Positions 7,697-15,788 of a stretch of DNA of 17,045 nucleotides are shown here, in pieces. Both the position numbers and the translations under genes were made by a program. The notes beneath the pieces are model-generated. The model was not told the DNA's origin. It worked only from the letters and a program-made list of their open reading frames with translations, and ran no database searches. Source of the stretch: Candidatus Accumulibacter propinquus (GTDB lineage Bacteria; Pseudomonadota; Gammaproteobacteria; Burkholderiales; Rhodocyclaceae). Location: contig JADKBU010000053.1 in assembly GCA_016714935.1 (NCBI GenBank), forward strand, positions 1 to 17,045. Reading direction: 5' to 3'. The stretch's first letter is position 1. The number at the start of each line of letters is the position of its first letter.

Positions 7697-7705
7697 TGGT
7701 ACAAT
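7697..7705 (+). promoter_or_regulatory. Extended -10 promoter for the DUF2863-bio operon
   Basis: TGGTACAAT is an extended -10 element (TGn followed by TACAAT, five of six matches to TATAAT), 32 nt before ATG 7737. No good -35 hexamer is visible 16-18 nt upstream, as is common for TGn promoters. Predicted start is near 7712. It lies in the only real gap between the nif and bio genes. Confidence 0.55.
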
Positions 7706-7736
7706 GACGGATTGACCGTCTTCCAGGCTCCAGACC

Positions 7737-8912
7737 ATGAAACGCAACCGCTTCTCCTCCCGCAAGCGCATTTCGGCCGACGCCACCGAGCTCAGCCGAC
7801 TGGCCATCGGCCTTGCCGAATCCGGCAGCAAGCTTGAGGATCTGTTCTGGCAGAACCGCCTCGCCGAACTGGTGGACCGGTTGTTCCAGGAAGGCTCGGA
7901 GGATGACTTCACCGGCTCGCTGGACCGCCTCTTCGACGCCCATCCGATGGCCCATGACGATCTCGCGGACATCATCGAGTCGCAAGCCGAGTCGTGCGTG
8001 ATGACCGATCGCGGCCACGCGCTCGACATCCTGCTGTTCGCAGCGCCGGTACTCGCCTGGTCGCGCTTTTCGATCCCGGCCACGGCGATCCCGAAGGGCA
8101 CCCTGCAGACGCTGAAAGTCCATCTCTGCGCGCACGTCTTCGCCGCCGGCAGCCGCGTGGCGCTCGCCGACTATCTGTACAGCCCGGATCAACTGCCGCA
8201 CAGTTTTGTCGAGACTTGGCAGTTGCTGCAACAGCTTGGAAAAGCGGCGCTGGCGAGCAGCGATCTGACCATTGACGCCTCCTCGATGCCCGAAACGAAC
8301 CGCTTTCTCTCGGATACCCGCTATGTGGTCGGGGCGCTGGCCATTCCGCGCGGCACACCCATTTTTCGCTGGAACGAGGCCGACAAGATCACCCGTGAAG
8401 CCTCCCTCAAGGAGTGGACCCGACAGGGCGGCCCCTGCCTCGAACCCCTGCTCACCGGTTGCGCCTATCAACCGCTGCTGGCCGACGCCTACCATGCGGC
8501 CTGCCGCGCGGCCGACAGCGCCTCGCGTCCCTACTCGCTGAACGCGTCGGTGGCGTTTCTGCAAAGCACCCTCGGGCAACCCGCCGAAAGCCTGCGCGCG
8601 GTGATCGGCGGCTTCCACGACAAGCGGCTGGAAGAATACCGCGTCGGTTTCGGCCCGCACGACAGCGAGATGATCTATCACGGGGTGGTCTGGCCCCTGC
8701 TGGGCATCGAAGACGAAACCAGCGATGTCGCCGCCGAAATCGAAGCCGCGCTGCGCAAGTCCGGCCTCAAGGAAGTGGTGGTGCTCGACCAGCAGTTCCC
8801 CTACGAGTTCTGTGACGACTGCGGCGCACCGCTCTACCCCAATATCGAAGGCGATACGGTACACGCCGAGATGCCGGAGCAGAACAACGCCCCGTCGCAA
8901 ACGCTGCACTGA
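7737..8912 (+). CDS. DUF2863 family protein
   Basis: The 391-residue protein begins MKRNRFSSRKR, then a helical section with LAIGLAESGSKLEDLFWQNRLAELVDRLF. It ends with a conserved EFCDDCGAPLYPN motif at about 360-372, a single C-x2-C that could bind metal. I recognise this as the DUF2863 family, mostly known from Betaproteobacteria; its biochemical role is unknown. There is no signal peptide or membrane segment, so it is probably cytoplasmic. Start ATG 7737 follows the extended -10 promoter; only a weak AGG is present as ribosome binding site. bioA starts 10 nt after its stop, so it is very likely co-transcribed with the biotin genes. Whether it has a role in biotin synthesis cannot be told from sequence. 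Confidence 0.88.
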   Translation: MKRNRFSSRKRISADATELSRLAIGLAESGSKLEDLFWQNRLAELVDRLFQEGSEDDFTGSLDRLFDAHPMAHDDLADIIESQAESCVMTDRGHALDILLFAAPVLAWSRFSIPATAIPKGTLQTLKVHLCAHVFAAGSRVALADYLYSPDQLPHSFVETWQLLQQLGKAALASSDLTIDASSMPETNRFLSDTRYVVGALAIPRGTPIFRWNEADKITREASLKEWTRQGGPCLEPLLTGCAYQPLLADAYHAACRAADSASRPYSLNASVAFLQSTLGQPAESLRAVIGGFHDKRLEEYRVGFGPHDSEMIYHGVVWPLLGIEDETSDVAAEIEAALRKSGLKEVVVLDQQFPYEFCDDCGAPLYPNIEGDTVHAEMPEQNNAPSQTLH

Positions 8913-8922
8913 ATCAGGCCCG

Positions 8923-10254
8923 ATGAGCAACAGCGATCTGCTGCAGCGCAGCCTCAACGCCGTCTGGCATCCCTGCACGCAGATGCAGCAGCATGCGGCG
9001 GCGGCCGATGCCTTGCCGATGGTGCCGATCGCCAGGGGCGCCGGCGTCTGGTTGTATGATTTCGATGGCCGGCGCTACCTGGACGGCATCAGTTCATGGT
9101 GGGTCAACCTCTTCGGCCACTGCCATCCGCGGATCAATGCCGCGCTGCGCGAGCAACTCGAAGAACTGGAGCACGTCATCCTCGCCGGTTTCACGCATCG
9201 GCCGGTGATCGAACTGTCCGAGCGTTTGTCGGCGTTGACCGACGGCGCGCTGGGGCACTGCTTCTACGCCTCCGACGGCGCGTCGGCGACCGAAATCGCC
9301 CTCAAGATGTCGTTCCACTCGTGGCAGAACCGTGGCCGCACCGACAAGCAGGAATTCCTGTGCCTGGCCGGAAGCTATCACGGAGAAACCGTCGGCGCCC
9401 TGGCAGTCACCGACGTCGCGCTGTTCAAGGACGCCTACGCGGCGCTGATCCGCCCGGCGTGCACCGTTCCGACGCCGGACGCGCGCCTCGCCGAAGCCGG
9501 CGAAACCGCCGTCGACGTTGCCCGCCGCGCGGCGGCCGCCCTCGAACGCCATCTCGAAGGGCATCATCAGCGCATCGCGGCGCTGATCGTCGAGCCCTTG
9601 ATCCAGTGCGCCAGCGGCATGGCGATGTACGACCCGGAATACCTGCGCCTCGCCCGCGCGTTGTGCGACCGCTACGAGGTGCATCTGATCTGTGACGAGA
9701 TCGCCGTCGGCTGCGGTCGGACCGGCACCTTCTTCGCCCACGAACAGGCCGGCATCCGCCCGGACTTCCTCTGCCTGTCCAAGGGCATCTCCGGCGGCTA
9801 CCTGCCGCTGTCGATCGTGATGACCACTGCGGCGGTGTACGCGGATTTTTACGACCCGGCCACCAGCCGCGGCTTCCTGCACTCGCACTCCTACACCGGC
9901 AACGCGCTGGCCTGTCGCGCGGCCCTGGCGACGCTCGACATCTTCGCCGACGACCAGGTCATCGACGCCAACCGCATCCTCGCCGAGCACCTCGGCAACT
10001 GCCTGCGGCCTCTGGCGACGCACCCGCAAGTGCGGCACCTGCGCCAGCGCGGCATGATCGCGGCCTTCGACGTAGTCAGCGACGACCCCCAGTTCTCGCA
10101 GCGCTTCTACCGGCAGGCCCTGGCGCACGAAATCCTGCTGCGGCCGATCGGCAACACCATCTATTTCATGCCACCGTACGCGATCAGCGCCGCCGAGTGC
10201 GAATTTCTCGTGACGCGCGCCACCGCCGCCCTGGACGCCGCGCTGCACACATGA
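8923..10254 (+). CDS. bioA: Adenosylmethionine--8-amino-7-oxononanoate aminotransferase (DAPA synthase)
   Basis: PLP enzyme that converts KAPA to 7,8-diaminopelargonate with S-adenosylmethionine as amino donor, third step of the biotin ring pathway. Family marks: WHPCTQMQ at 10-17, GRRYLDGISSWWVNLFGH at about 50-67, the aminotransferase DEIAVGCGRTGTFF block at about 263-276, and the PLP lysine K287 in LSKGISGGYLPLS. HSHSYTGNALAC follows at about 323-334. It has 443 residues, normal for BioA. The frame extends upstream to 8725 over the DUF2863 gene, but MSNSDLLQRSLNAVWHPC is the family start. The stop overlaps the bioF start (ATGA). Confidence 0.97.
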   Translation: MSNSDLLQRSLNAVWHPCTQMQQHAAAADALPMVPIARGAGVWLYDFDGRRYLDGISSWWVNLFGHCHPRINAALREQLEELEHVILAGFTHRPVIELSERLSALTDGALGHCFYASDGASATEIALKMSFHSWQNRGRTDKQEFLCLAGSYHGETVGALAVTDVALFKDAYAALIRPACTVPTPDARLAEAGETAVDVARRAAAALERHLEGHHQRIAALIVEPLIQCASGMAMYDPEYLRLARALCDRYEVHLICDEIAVGCGRTGTFFAHEQAGIRPDFLCLSKGISGGYLPLSIVMTTAAVYADFYDPATSRGFLHSHSYTGNALACRAALATLDIFADDQVIDANRILAEHLGNCLRPLATHPQVRHLRQRGMIAAFDVVSDDPQFSQRFYRQALAHEILLRPIGNTIYFMPPYAISAAECEFLVTRATAALDAALHT

Positions 10255-11405
10255 TCTGGGACGAACTGCAAAGCGCACTCGACGCCCTGCAGCGCGACGG
10301 CCTGAAGCGCAACCGCCGCACCCTCGAAAGCCCTTGCGGACCCGTTGCGCAGGTCGCAGGCCGAACGCTGATCAGCTTCTGCAGCAACGACTATCTTGGT
10401 CTGGCCAATGACCCGGCCCTGGTCGCAGCCGCCTGCGCCGGCGCCAGGACCTGGGGCGTCGGCAGCGGCGCCTCGCATCTGGTCAGCGGCCACTTCGCCG
10501 CGCACGCCACGCTGGAGGAGAAACTCGCGGCGTTCACCGGCTTTGCGCGTGCACTGCTCTTTTCCACCGGCTACATGGCCAATCTGGGTATCGTTCCGGC
10601 GCTGGTCGGGCGCGGCGACGCCGTCTTCGCCGACCGGCTCAACCACGCTTCCCTGATCGACGCCGTGCAACTCGCGCGCGCCGACAGCCATCGTTATCCG
10701 CACGGTGATCTGGCGGCTCTCGAACAACTGCTTGCCGCCAGCCCCGCCAGACGCAAGCTGATCCTCAGCGACGCGGTATTCAGCATGGACGGCGACCTCG
10801 CCCCCCTGCCCGGCCTGCTGGCGCTCGCCGAACGCTTCGACGCCTGGCTGGTCATCGACGACGCGCACGGATTCGGCGTGCTCGGCCCGCAGGGCCGCGG
10901 CAGCCTCGCGCACTTCCATCTGCCGCACAGCCGGCGCCTGGTCTACATGGGTACGCTCGGCAAGGCGGCCGGCGCGGCCGGCGCTTTCGTCGCCGGTGAC
11001 GAAACGGTCATCGAATGGCTGGCGCAGCGCGCACGCACCTATATCTTCACCACCGCCGGCAGCCCGCTGATCGCCTGCGCTCTCGCCGCCAGTCTTGACC
11101 TGATCACGCATGGCGACGCGCGTCGCCAGCATCTGATGCAACTCATCGCCCAATTGCGCGATGGCCTCGCCGCTACGCGCTGGCGCCTGCTGCCGTCACC
11201 GACGGCCATTCAGCCGGTGATCATCGGCGACAACCACGAAGCCCTGCGTATCGCCGGCGCGCTCTACGAACGCGGCCTGTGGGTGCCGGCCATCCGGCCG
11301 CCGACCGTGCCCAAGGGGACCGCACGCCTGCGGGTATCGCTGACCGCGGCGCACAGCGAAGCGCAGTTGGCGCTCCTGGTGGATGCCTTGCGGGAGCTGG
11401 CGTGA
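10251..11405 (+). CDS. bioF: 8-amino-7-oxononanoate synthase (KAPA synthase)
   Basis: PLP-dependent decarboxylative condensation of pimeloyl-ACP with L-alanine to KAPA. It has 384 residues, the standard length. The sequence shows FCSNDYLGLANDP at about 43-55, GVGSGASHLVSGH at about 69-81 and DDAHGFGVLGPQGRG at about 203-217. The PLP-binding K238 sits in GTLGKAAGAAGAF. Start ATG 10251 overlaps the bioA stop as ATGA; the frame is open further upstream, but that part lies over bioA. The stop overlaps the bioH start (GTGA), so translation is coupled on both sides. Confidence 0.97.
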   Translation: MIWDELQSALDALQRDGLKRNRRTLESPCGPVAQVAGRTLISFCSNDYLGLANDPALVAAACAGARTWGVGSGASHLVSGHFAAHATLEEKLAAFTGFARALLFSTGYMANLGIVPALVGRGDAVFADRLNHASLIDAVQLARADSHRYPHGDLAALEQLLAASPARRKLILSDAVFSMDGDLAPLPGLLALAERFDAWLVIDDAHGFGVLGPQGRGSLAHFHLPHSRRLVYMGTLGKAAGAAGAFVAGDETVIEWLAQRARTYIFTTAGSPLIACALAASLDLITHGDARRQHLMQLIAQLRDGLAATRWRLLPSPTAIQPVIIGDNHEALRIAGALYERGLWVPAIRPPTVPKGTARLRVSLTAAHSEAQLALLVDALRELA

Positions 11406-12166
11406 GCCGCGACATCAGCGGGAAGCCACAGCTCGCCCTGATCCATGGCTGGGGCCTGGGCAGCGCAGTCTGGCAGCCTGTGGTGGAGCCCCTGTCACGA
11501 CACTACCGCGTGCACCTGGTCGATTTGCCCGGCTACGGTCAGTCGCCCGACGACGATGCCGCGTTCGACGAAACGGCTCAAACCGTGGTCGACGCCCTGC
11601 CGCATCCCATCACCCTCTGTGGCTGGTCGCTCGGCGCCATGCTGGCGATGCGCGCCGCGTTACTCGCGCCGCAGCGCGTGACCGGTCTGGTGCTGGTTGG
11701 CGCCACCGCCAGTTTCACGCAGCGCAGCGGTTGGCCGGAAGCACAGGCGCCGGCCCTGCTCGACAGTTTTACGGACAGCATCACGCGTCAGCCGGAGCAG
11801 ACCTTGCAGCGCTTCGTGGCCCTGCTCTGCCAGGGCGACCACCAGGCACGTTCGCTGACGCGTACGCTGCGTGCCGGCCTGCGCAACGCCCCTGTTCCGG
11901 CCAGCAAGGTGCTGAGCCGCGGCCTGCACTGGCTGCGCGAGGTCGACTTGCGTGCCCTGCTGCCGGCACTGACGACCCGCAGTCTGCTGATCCACGGCGA
12001 AAATGACGCCCTGAACCCGCTGGCCGCCGCCCGGCGCTTGGCGGGACTCCTGCCCGATGCCCGCCTGGAGGTGTTCGCTGGAACCGGACACGCGCCGTTC
12101 CTTGCCGACCCGCAGCGCTTCATCCAACTGCTCGACGACTTCCGTGATGCCCACACCAACAGCTAG
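11402..12166 (+). CDS. bioH: Pimeloyl-ACP methyl ester carboxylesterase
   Basis: Alpha/beta hydrolase that removes the methyl group from pimeloyl-ACP methyl ester, ending the BioC-started synthesis of the pimelate moiety. It has 254 residues from a GTG start in the GTGA overlap with bioF. The HGWGLGSAVW oxyanion region is at 15-24, the nucleophile Ser76 in GWSLG, Asp202 in HGENDALNP, and His230 in GTGHAPF. These positions track the E. coli BioH triad closely. The preference for BioH over another hydrolase rests on this motif set and on its position between bioF and bioC. The 3' end overlaps bioC by 20 nt. Confidence 0.95.
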   Translation: MSRDISGKPQLALIHGWGLGSAVWQPVVEPLSRHYRVHLVDLPGYGQSPDDDAAFDETAQTVVDALPHPITLCGWSLGAMLAMRAALLAPQRVTGLVLVGATASFTQRSGWPEAQAPALLDSFTDSITRQPEQTLQRFVALLCQGDHQARSLTRTLRAGLRNAPVPASKVLSRGLHWLREVDLRALLPALTTRSLLIHGENDALNPLAAARRLAGLLPDARLEVFAGTGHAPFLADPQRFIQLLDDFRDAHTNS

Positions 12167-12917
12167 GCAGCGTGTGCGCGAATCCTTCGATCGCGCCGCG
12201 GCCTCCTATGACCAGGCGGCGGTACTGCAGCGGCAGGTCGGCGACAACCTGCTGCGCGAATTCGCCGCCGATCCCGAACCGGCCAGCATCCTCGACGCCG
12301 GCTGCGGTACCGGCCATGGACTCCAGATTCTGCATCGCCGCTGGCCGACGGCAGAGCTCACCGCGGTCGACTTCGCTCCGGCCATGCTCGCGCTGGCACG
12401 CCCGGATGCCGACTTCTGCCTGGCGGCCAACATCGAGGCGCTACCCTGCCAGGACGCGTGCTTCACCACCTGGTGGTCAAACCTCACGGTACAGTGGTGC
12501 GATGTCGACAAGGTGTGCCGTGAAGCGCGTCGCGTGCTTCGTCCTGGCGGACAACTGGCGCTGAGTACGCTCGGCCCGGAAACCTTCCAGGAACTGCGCG
12601 AGGCCTTCACGGGTATCGATCGCCACCGGCACACGCTATCGTTCAGCGCACCGGCAACGATTGCCCAGGCGCTGCGCGACGCCGGCTTCGCCGAGATCAG
12701 GCTGATTCGCCAGACGATCAGCCTGCCCTACCCCGATCTCAAGTCGCTGCTGCGCGCGGTGAAGGCGATCGGCGCCAACGCGGTCGGTGAGGGCGCACGC
12801 AGCGGCCTGCTCGGGCGCGCGGCGTGGCAGCGCGTGCAGGCGGCTTACGAACGGCACCGCACACCGGCCGGGCTGCCCGCCCGTTACGACGTGATTCTCG
12901 CCTACGCCCGAAAATGA
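12147..12917 (+). CDS. bioC: Malonyl-ACP O-methyltransferase
   Basis: SAM-dependent methylation of malonyl-ACP, which lets the fatty acid synthesis machinery build the pimeloyl chain. It has 256 residues. Early residues VRESFDRAAASYDQAAVLQRQVG (10-32) are the typical BioC N-terminus. SAM motif I is LDAGCGTG at 49-56, and the BioC hallmark SNLTVQWCDV follows at about 112-121. Then VLRPGGQLALSTLGPETFQEL and a C-terminal TGLPARYDVILAYA-like end (here AGLPARYDVILAYARK). ATG 12147 lies 20 nt inside bioH; the frame extends upstream to 12057 over bioH only. The stop overlaps bioD as ATGA. Confidence 0.96.
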   Translation: MPTPTARQRVRESFDRAAASYDQAAVLQRQVGDNLLREFAADPEPASILDAGCGTGHGLQILHRRWPTAELTAVDFAPAMLALARPDADFCLAANIEALPCQDACFTTWWSNLTVQWCDVDKVCREARRVLRPGGQLALSTLGPETFQELREAFTGIDRHRHTLSFSAPATIAQALRDAGFAEIRLIRQTISLPYPDLKSLLRAVKAIGANAVGEGARSGLLGRAAWQRVQAAYERHRTPAGLPARYDVILAYARK

Positions 12918-13603
12918 ACGATCCACGCGGCTGGTTCATCACCGGCACCGATACCGAAATCGGCAAGACTTTCGTCGCCTGCGCGCTGCTGCACGCCTTG
13001 CGGCGGACCGGCGTGACGGCTGTGGCGATGAAACCGGTCGCCGCCGGTTTTGATGGACACGGCCACAACGAGGACGTCGAGCGCCTGCTCGCGGCGTCGT
13101 CGATGCAGCCGGCACGGAACCTGGTCAATCCCTACGGTTTCCGCGCCGCGATTGCACCGCACATCGCCGCCGCGGAAGAAGGACGGCGCATCGAACTGCC
13201 GCAGATCGCCGCCGCGCTGGCCACGCTGCTGACGATGGCCGACGTCGTCCTGGTCGAAGGCGTCGGCGGTTTCTGCGTGCCGCTCGGCGACACCCGCGAC
13301 ACCGCCGACCTGGCGTCGCTGCTGGCCCTGCCGGTGATCCTGGTCGTCGGCATGCGCCTGGGCTGTATCAGCCACGCCCTGCTGACGGCGGAAGCGATTG
13401 CCGCCCGCGGCCTGCAACTGGCCGGCTGGGTGGCCAACCGCATCGATCCGGCGATGTCCCGCTTCCCCGAGAACCTGGCGGCCCTGCAGGCGCGGCTGCC
13501 GGCGCCGCTGCTCGGCGTCGTCGAGCATGGCACGACGCCCGAACACGCGGCCCTGGCGCTACGCCTTCCCGACTGGCCGGAAAGTCGCGCGTCGCCTGCC
13601 TGA
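12914..13603 (+). CDS. bioD: ATP-dependent dethiobiotin synthetase
   Basis: Closes the ureido ring: 7,8-diaminopelargonate plus CO2 and ATP gives dethiobiotin. It has 229 residues, normal length. The P-loop GTDTEIGKT is at 11-19, MKPVAAGFD at about 39-47, NPYGFRAAIAPHIAA at about 72-86, and VEGVGGFCVPL at about 113-123. ATG 12914 overlaps the bioC stop. It is the last gene of the bio run; the terminal bioB is not in this window. Only 64 nt separate its stop from the left end of an IS remnant. A short frame just past the stop (LTEAQIDKLNEIRERVT ending at 13651) has no start codon and I cannot assign it. Confidence 0.96.
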   Translation: MNDPRGWFITGTDTEIGKTFVACALLHALRRTGVTAVAMKPVAAGFDGHGHNEDVERLLAASSMQPARNLVNPYGFRAAIAPHIAAAEEGRRIELPQIAAALATLLTMADVVLVEGVGGFCVPLGDTRDTADLASLLALPVILVVGMRLGCISHALLTAEAIAARGLQLAGWVANRIDPAMSRFPENLAALQARLPAPLLGVVEHGTTPEHAALALRLPDWPESRASPA

Positions 13604-13667
13604 CGGAGGCGCAGATCGACAAGCTCAACGAGATCCGGGAGCGGGTGACCTGAAAGGTCGCTCAGAA

Positions 13668-13683
13668 GAGTCACTTGCAAAAC
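13668..13683 (+). repeat. Left inverted repeat of the deletion-derivative IS
   Basis: GAGTCACTTGCAAAAC, with 15 of 16 positions matching the reverse complement of 14196-14211. It lies 64 nt after the bioD stop. Confidence 0.7.
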
Positions 13684-13749
13684 ACGCCCTGCAAGGCTGA
13701 TTTTTCGCGGCTGGGGGCGAGATCTGAGGGTGCGGGCGGCCACTTCTGG

Positions 13750-14025
13750 CATGCTACGGTTAGCGAGTTGCGTGACCACAGCCGGAGTCTCGGCCATGTG
13801 CCCCTGATCGATCACAATCCACGCCGTGGCACGAAGATCGAATTCTCCCCGGCTGAGGCGATCCGCTATAACGAGCGTACCGCCGCCGAGCGCAGCAACG
13901 CGCGGCTCAAGGACGAATTCGGCGGCAAGACCCTCAGAGTCCGGGGCGATACCAAAGTGATGGCCCACCTGATGTTCGGCATCCTGGCGCTGTCCGCTGA
14001 CCAGTTGATGCGATTACGACAATGA
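13750..14025 (+). pseudogene. C-terminal fragment of a DDE transposase
   Basis: Reads ELRDHSRSLGHVPLIDHNPRRG, then FSPAEAIRYNERTAAERSNARLKDEFGG, then KVMAHLMFGILALSADQLMRL. The Y-x2-R-x3-E-x6-K signature (YNER..E......K) of IS4/IS5-type DDE transposases is intact, but the first two catalytic Asp blocks are missing. The open frame reaches back to an ATG at 13675, which is inside the left inverted repeat, and the residues before about 13750 do not look like transposase. The exact family (IS1182 versus IS5) is uncertain. A 116-residue peptide could be made from ATG 13675, but it would have no complete active site. Confidence 0.8.
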
Positions 14026-14195
14026 CCCCCAGCGTTCCCTCTCCGGCCGCTGTGCATTCGTGGAATGCGGGAGGGGGTTCGCACCGAACGATGAAAACCA
14101 TGTCATCAGGTTAGGCTCTCAGCCAAGAAGACTTCCCTCGCGAAAAAATCGCTCCCAGCAGGCGAATGGTGCGGCGCAGCAGATGGCGCAGGGGA

Positions 14196-14211
14196 GTTTT
14201 GCAAGTGGCTC
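14196..14211 (-). repeat. Right inverted repeat of the deletion-derivative IS
   Basis: Minus-strand GAGCCACTTGCAAAAC pairs with 13668-13683. Its last two bases also belong to the target duplication of the neighbouring IS4-type element, so the second element inserted at the very edge of the first. Confidence 0.7.
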
Positions 14212-14219
14212 AATATAAA
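14210..14219. repeat. Left target-site duplication of the IS4-type element
   Basis: TCAATATAAA here and at 15804-15813 flank the element directly. If the element starts with CTGAAG, the duplication is 10 bp, typical for IS4-family insertion. If the terminal A is counted as part of the element, it is 8 bp. Perfect identity of the copies indicates a fairly recent insertion with no later rearrangement. Confidence 0.88.
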
Positions 14220-14234
14220 CTGAAGTTTAGACAC
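14220..14234 (+). repeat. Left terminal inverted repeat of the IS4-type element
   Basis: CTGAAGTTTAGACAC, an exact complement of 15789-15803. Similarity ends immediately inward. Confidence 0.92.
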
Positions 14235-14329
14235 CGCCTCTCCCACCGGCCGCGATTTCCCGGGTGGCGATGGCTGACCAACAGGACAAAGGCGTGCCTC
14301 GACACTGGTCGGGGCAGGGTGAGACGGGC

Positions 14330-15608
14330 TCAGCACTGCAAACGCTGATCCTGACCCGGGAAAGGCATCACGAATTGACCGGACTTCGGGTCGTAGGCGT
14401 CGCGCACGGGAAGTCCGATAAATTGCATGCGCAGCCACTGGGCGAAAAGCCCGGCGGTGATCATGGCGCCCTTGCGCCAGGGTGCAATCGCCATCAGCGG
14501 AAAGGACTGCCACAACTGCAAGGCCAGCAATTGCGTCAAGGCGTAGGCCGTGGAACGAATCTGCATCCACAGTTCCAGTGCAGCCTTCGACTGCTGCCAC
14601 AGATTGGCCACGCCCCACCAGCGCTTGAGATTGTGAAACAAGGGCTCGATCCCCCAGCGCTCGGCGTAGATCTCGACGATCTGTTGGGCCGAGAGGTCGG
14701 TCTCGGTGGCCAGAATCAGGCGTGGGCGCGACCACGTGTGGTCGGGCAGGAACATCTCGCACCACACCGCTCGCACCGGGAGCCCCTTCAGGAATCGCGC
14801 CACGGCGAGGACCGAGCGCACCCGGACCGGCTGCACCTTTGCCGTACAGCGTCAGCTCGATCTCCTGCACCGGCAAGGTTTCGAGCATCGCCGCATCGAC
14901 CCGCTGACCGTACTTGCGCTTCGGTCCTCGGCGTTTCGGCTCCGGTTCGGGCGGAAGAAACAAGGCCGTATCCCGACGCACCTGCCCGATGATCCGGACC
15001 TGCTGTTCGAGCAGGGGCAGAATCAGACTGCGGCGCATGAACCAGGCATCGATCAGCAAGCGCACCCCCTTCACGTGCCCCCGGACCGAGTCCATCAGCT
15101 GGCGTGCCACCCAGAGCTTGCCGCGCTGCCCCGACTCTTCGAGGAGCCAGGAGCGAATCGGTACTGTCAGCGACGAACCCAAGCGGACGCGCATGACCAG
15201 GGCCAGCGTGACCCAGCACTGGCTGTTCAGAAAGGTCGGCCGATTGGCCTTGTGGCTGTGATCGTGTTTGATGCTGATCCCCGGCCCGAGCTTCGCGCAG
15301 CGCGGAACCAGCGTATCGTCGAGGATCAGGGTCACCAGTTCGGCCGGGCACACCAGCAGTATCAGCTGCAACAAACGCAGCGACAGTTCGGTGACCGACA
15401 CCTGCGCCCGCTCGATCAGCTTGTAATAGGTCGTCCAGTGCGCCTCTCGGCGAATCGCCCCGATGGCGCGCGTGACCCAGCCTTCCGGGTTGAGCATGCA
15501 GCCGATCAGGAGTTCGACGAAGGTCCGGCGGGAACGCGGTGGCACGGCCACCAGAAGAAAGGAAATCCATTCCGAGAGCAACAAGCAAACGTTGGCAGCG
15601 AGAGACAT
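14330..15608 (-). pseudogene. IS4-family DDE transposase, split by a one-base frameshift
   Basis: Starting at the minus-strand ATG 15608, the frame reads as transposase for 256 codons. Then at 14838-14840 an extra A (AAA instead of AA before GG) shifts the frame. The protein continues one base over from codon AAG 14839-14837 to the TGA at 14330, for a repaired length of about 425 residues. Catalytic features span both parts: D97/D98 in LILDDTLVPR and D187 in LLIDAWFMRR lie in the first. The IS4 signature Y314-x2-R317-x3-E321-x6-K328 (YAERWGIEPLFHNLK) lies in the second. The unrepaired frame runs on as a 500-codon ORF to 14106, past the IS end, with a meaningless tail. The shift is +1, so it does not look like the usual -1 programmed slippage of IS elements. 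Confidence 0.88.
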
Positions 15609-15620
15609 GAGGGAAAGTCC

Positions 15621-15638
15621 GGGATCGAAAACGATCCC
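15621..15638 (-). promoter_or_regulatory. Small hairpin next to the transposase start
   Basis: GGGATCG-AAAA-CGATCCC is a perfect 7-bp stem with a 4-nt loop, 12 nt before the transposase ATG on the minus strand. A competing pairing exists: ATGAGGG (15607-15613), which covers most of the start codon region, can pair with CCCTCAT (15636-15642), sharing CCC with the first stem. The two structures exclude each other, so this could modulate initiation. That is inference from sequence only. Confidence 0.5.
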
Positions 15639-15643
15639 TCATT

Positions 15644-15696
15644 GGTCGCCGCGCGCTGCTTGCGCGAGAACCCTGCGCAAGCAGCGCGCGGCGACC
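15644..15696 (-). repeat. Perfect 22-bp inverted repeat in the transposase leader
   Basis: Arms 15644-15665 and 15675-15696 are exact complements with a 9-nt loop, very GC-rich. The structure lies between the IS right end and the transposase start. There is no T-run directly after it on either strand, so it is not a classical terminator. It would form a strong RNA hairpin in any minus-strand transcript entering the IS, which could block read-through or translation of the transposase. A TTGACA box (minus strand, 15719-15714) sits 17 nt before it, but no -10 hexamer follows. Confidence 0.85.
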
Positions 15697-15788
15697 TCAC
15701 GATTCCCTGGCTATGTCAACTCTTTTTTCATTTTTTGAAAATTTATTTGCGTCGCCGAAGCGCCTCCGGCCTCTGTCGGCTACCTTGA

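Larger units (their letters stand above)
13668..14211 (+). mobile_element. Internally deleted IS (IS1182/IS5-like DDE) with both inverted repeats kept
   Basis: GAGTCACTTGCAAAAC at 13668-13683 and GAGCCACTTGCAAAAC on the minus strand at 14211-14196 are inverted repeats with 15 of 16 matches. Similarity continues weakly inward (CCCTGC, and GATTTTTCGCG against GATTTTTTCGCG). Between them lies only the C-terminal part of a DDE transposase. The first approximately 70 bp of the element are thus joined to the last approximately 460 bp, which makes it a 544-bp non-autonomous deletion derivative. I see no target duplication. The insertion of the IS4-type element at 14219/14220 falls within 10 bp of its right edge. 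Confidence 0.7.

Noticed and set aside
7587..8978. 463-codon minus-strand open frame opposite the DUF2863 gene
   Set aside because: Antisense shadow; the plus-strand protein has the DUF2863 motifs and a proper promoter and start.
9094..10278. 394-codon minus-strand open frame opposite bioA
   Set aside because: Same GC-driven antisense effect; low-complexity R/V/G-rich translation, no family match, and bioA is clear.
13600..13653. Short frame LTEAQIDKLNEIRERVT after bioD
   Set aside because: No start codon and no recognised family; it may be a gene remnant or chance.
13639..13663. Terminator after bioD
   Set aside because: The stem GACCT-GAA-AGGTC with an outer GAGC/GCTC pair has a 4-nt bulge and no T-run; too weak to call.
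14106..14330. C-terminal extension of the 500-codon transposase frame
   Set aside because: Produced by reading the wrong frame after the extra A at 14838-14840; it runs past the IS end and has no transposase similarity.
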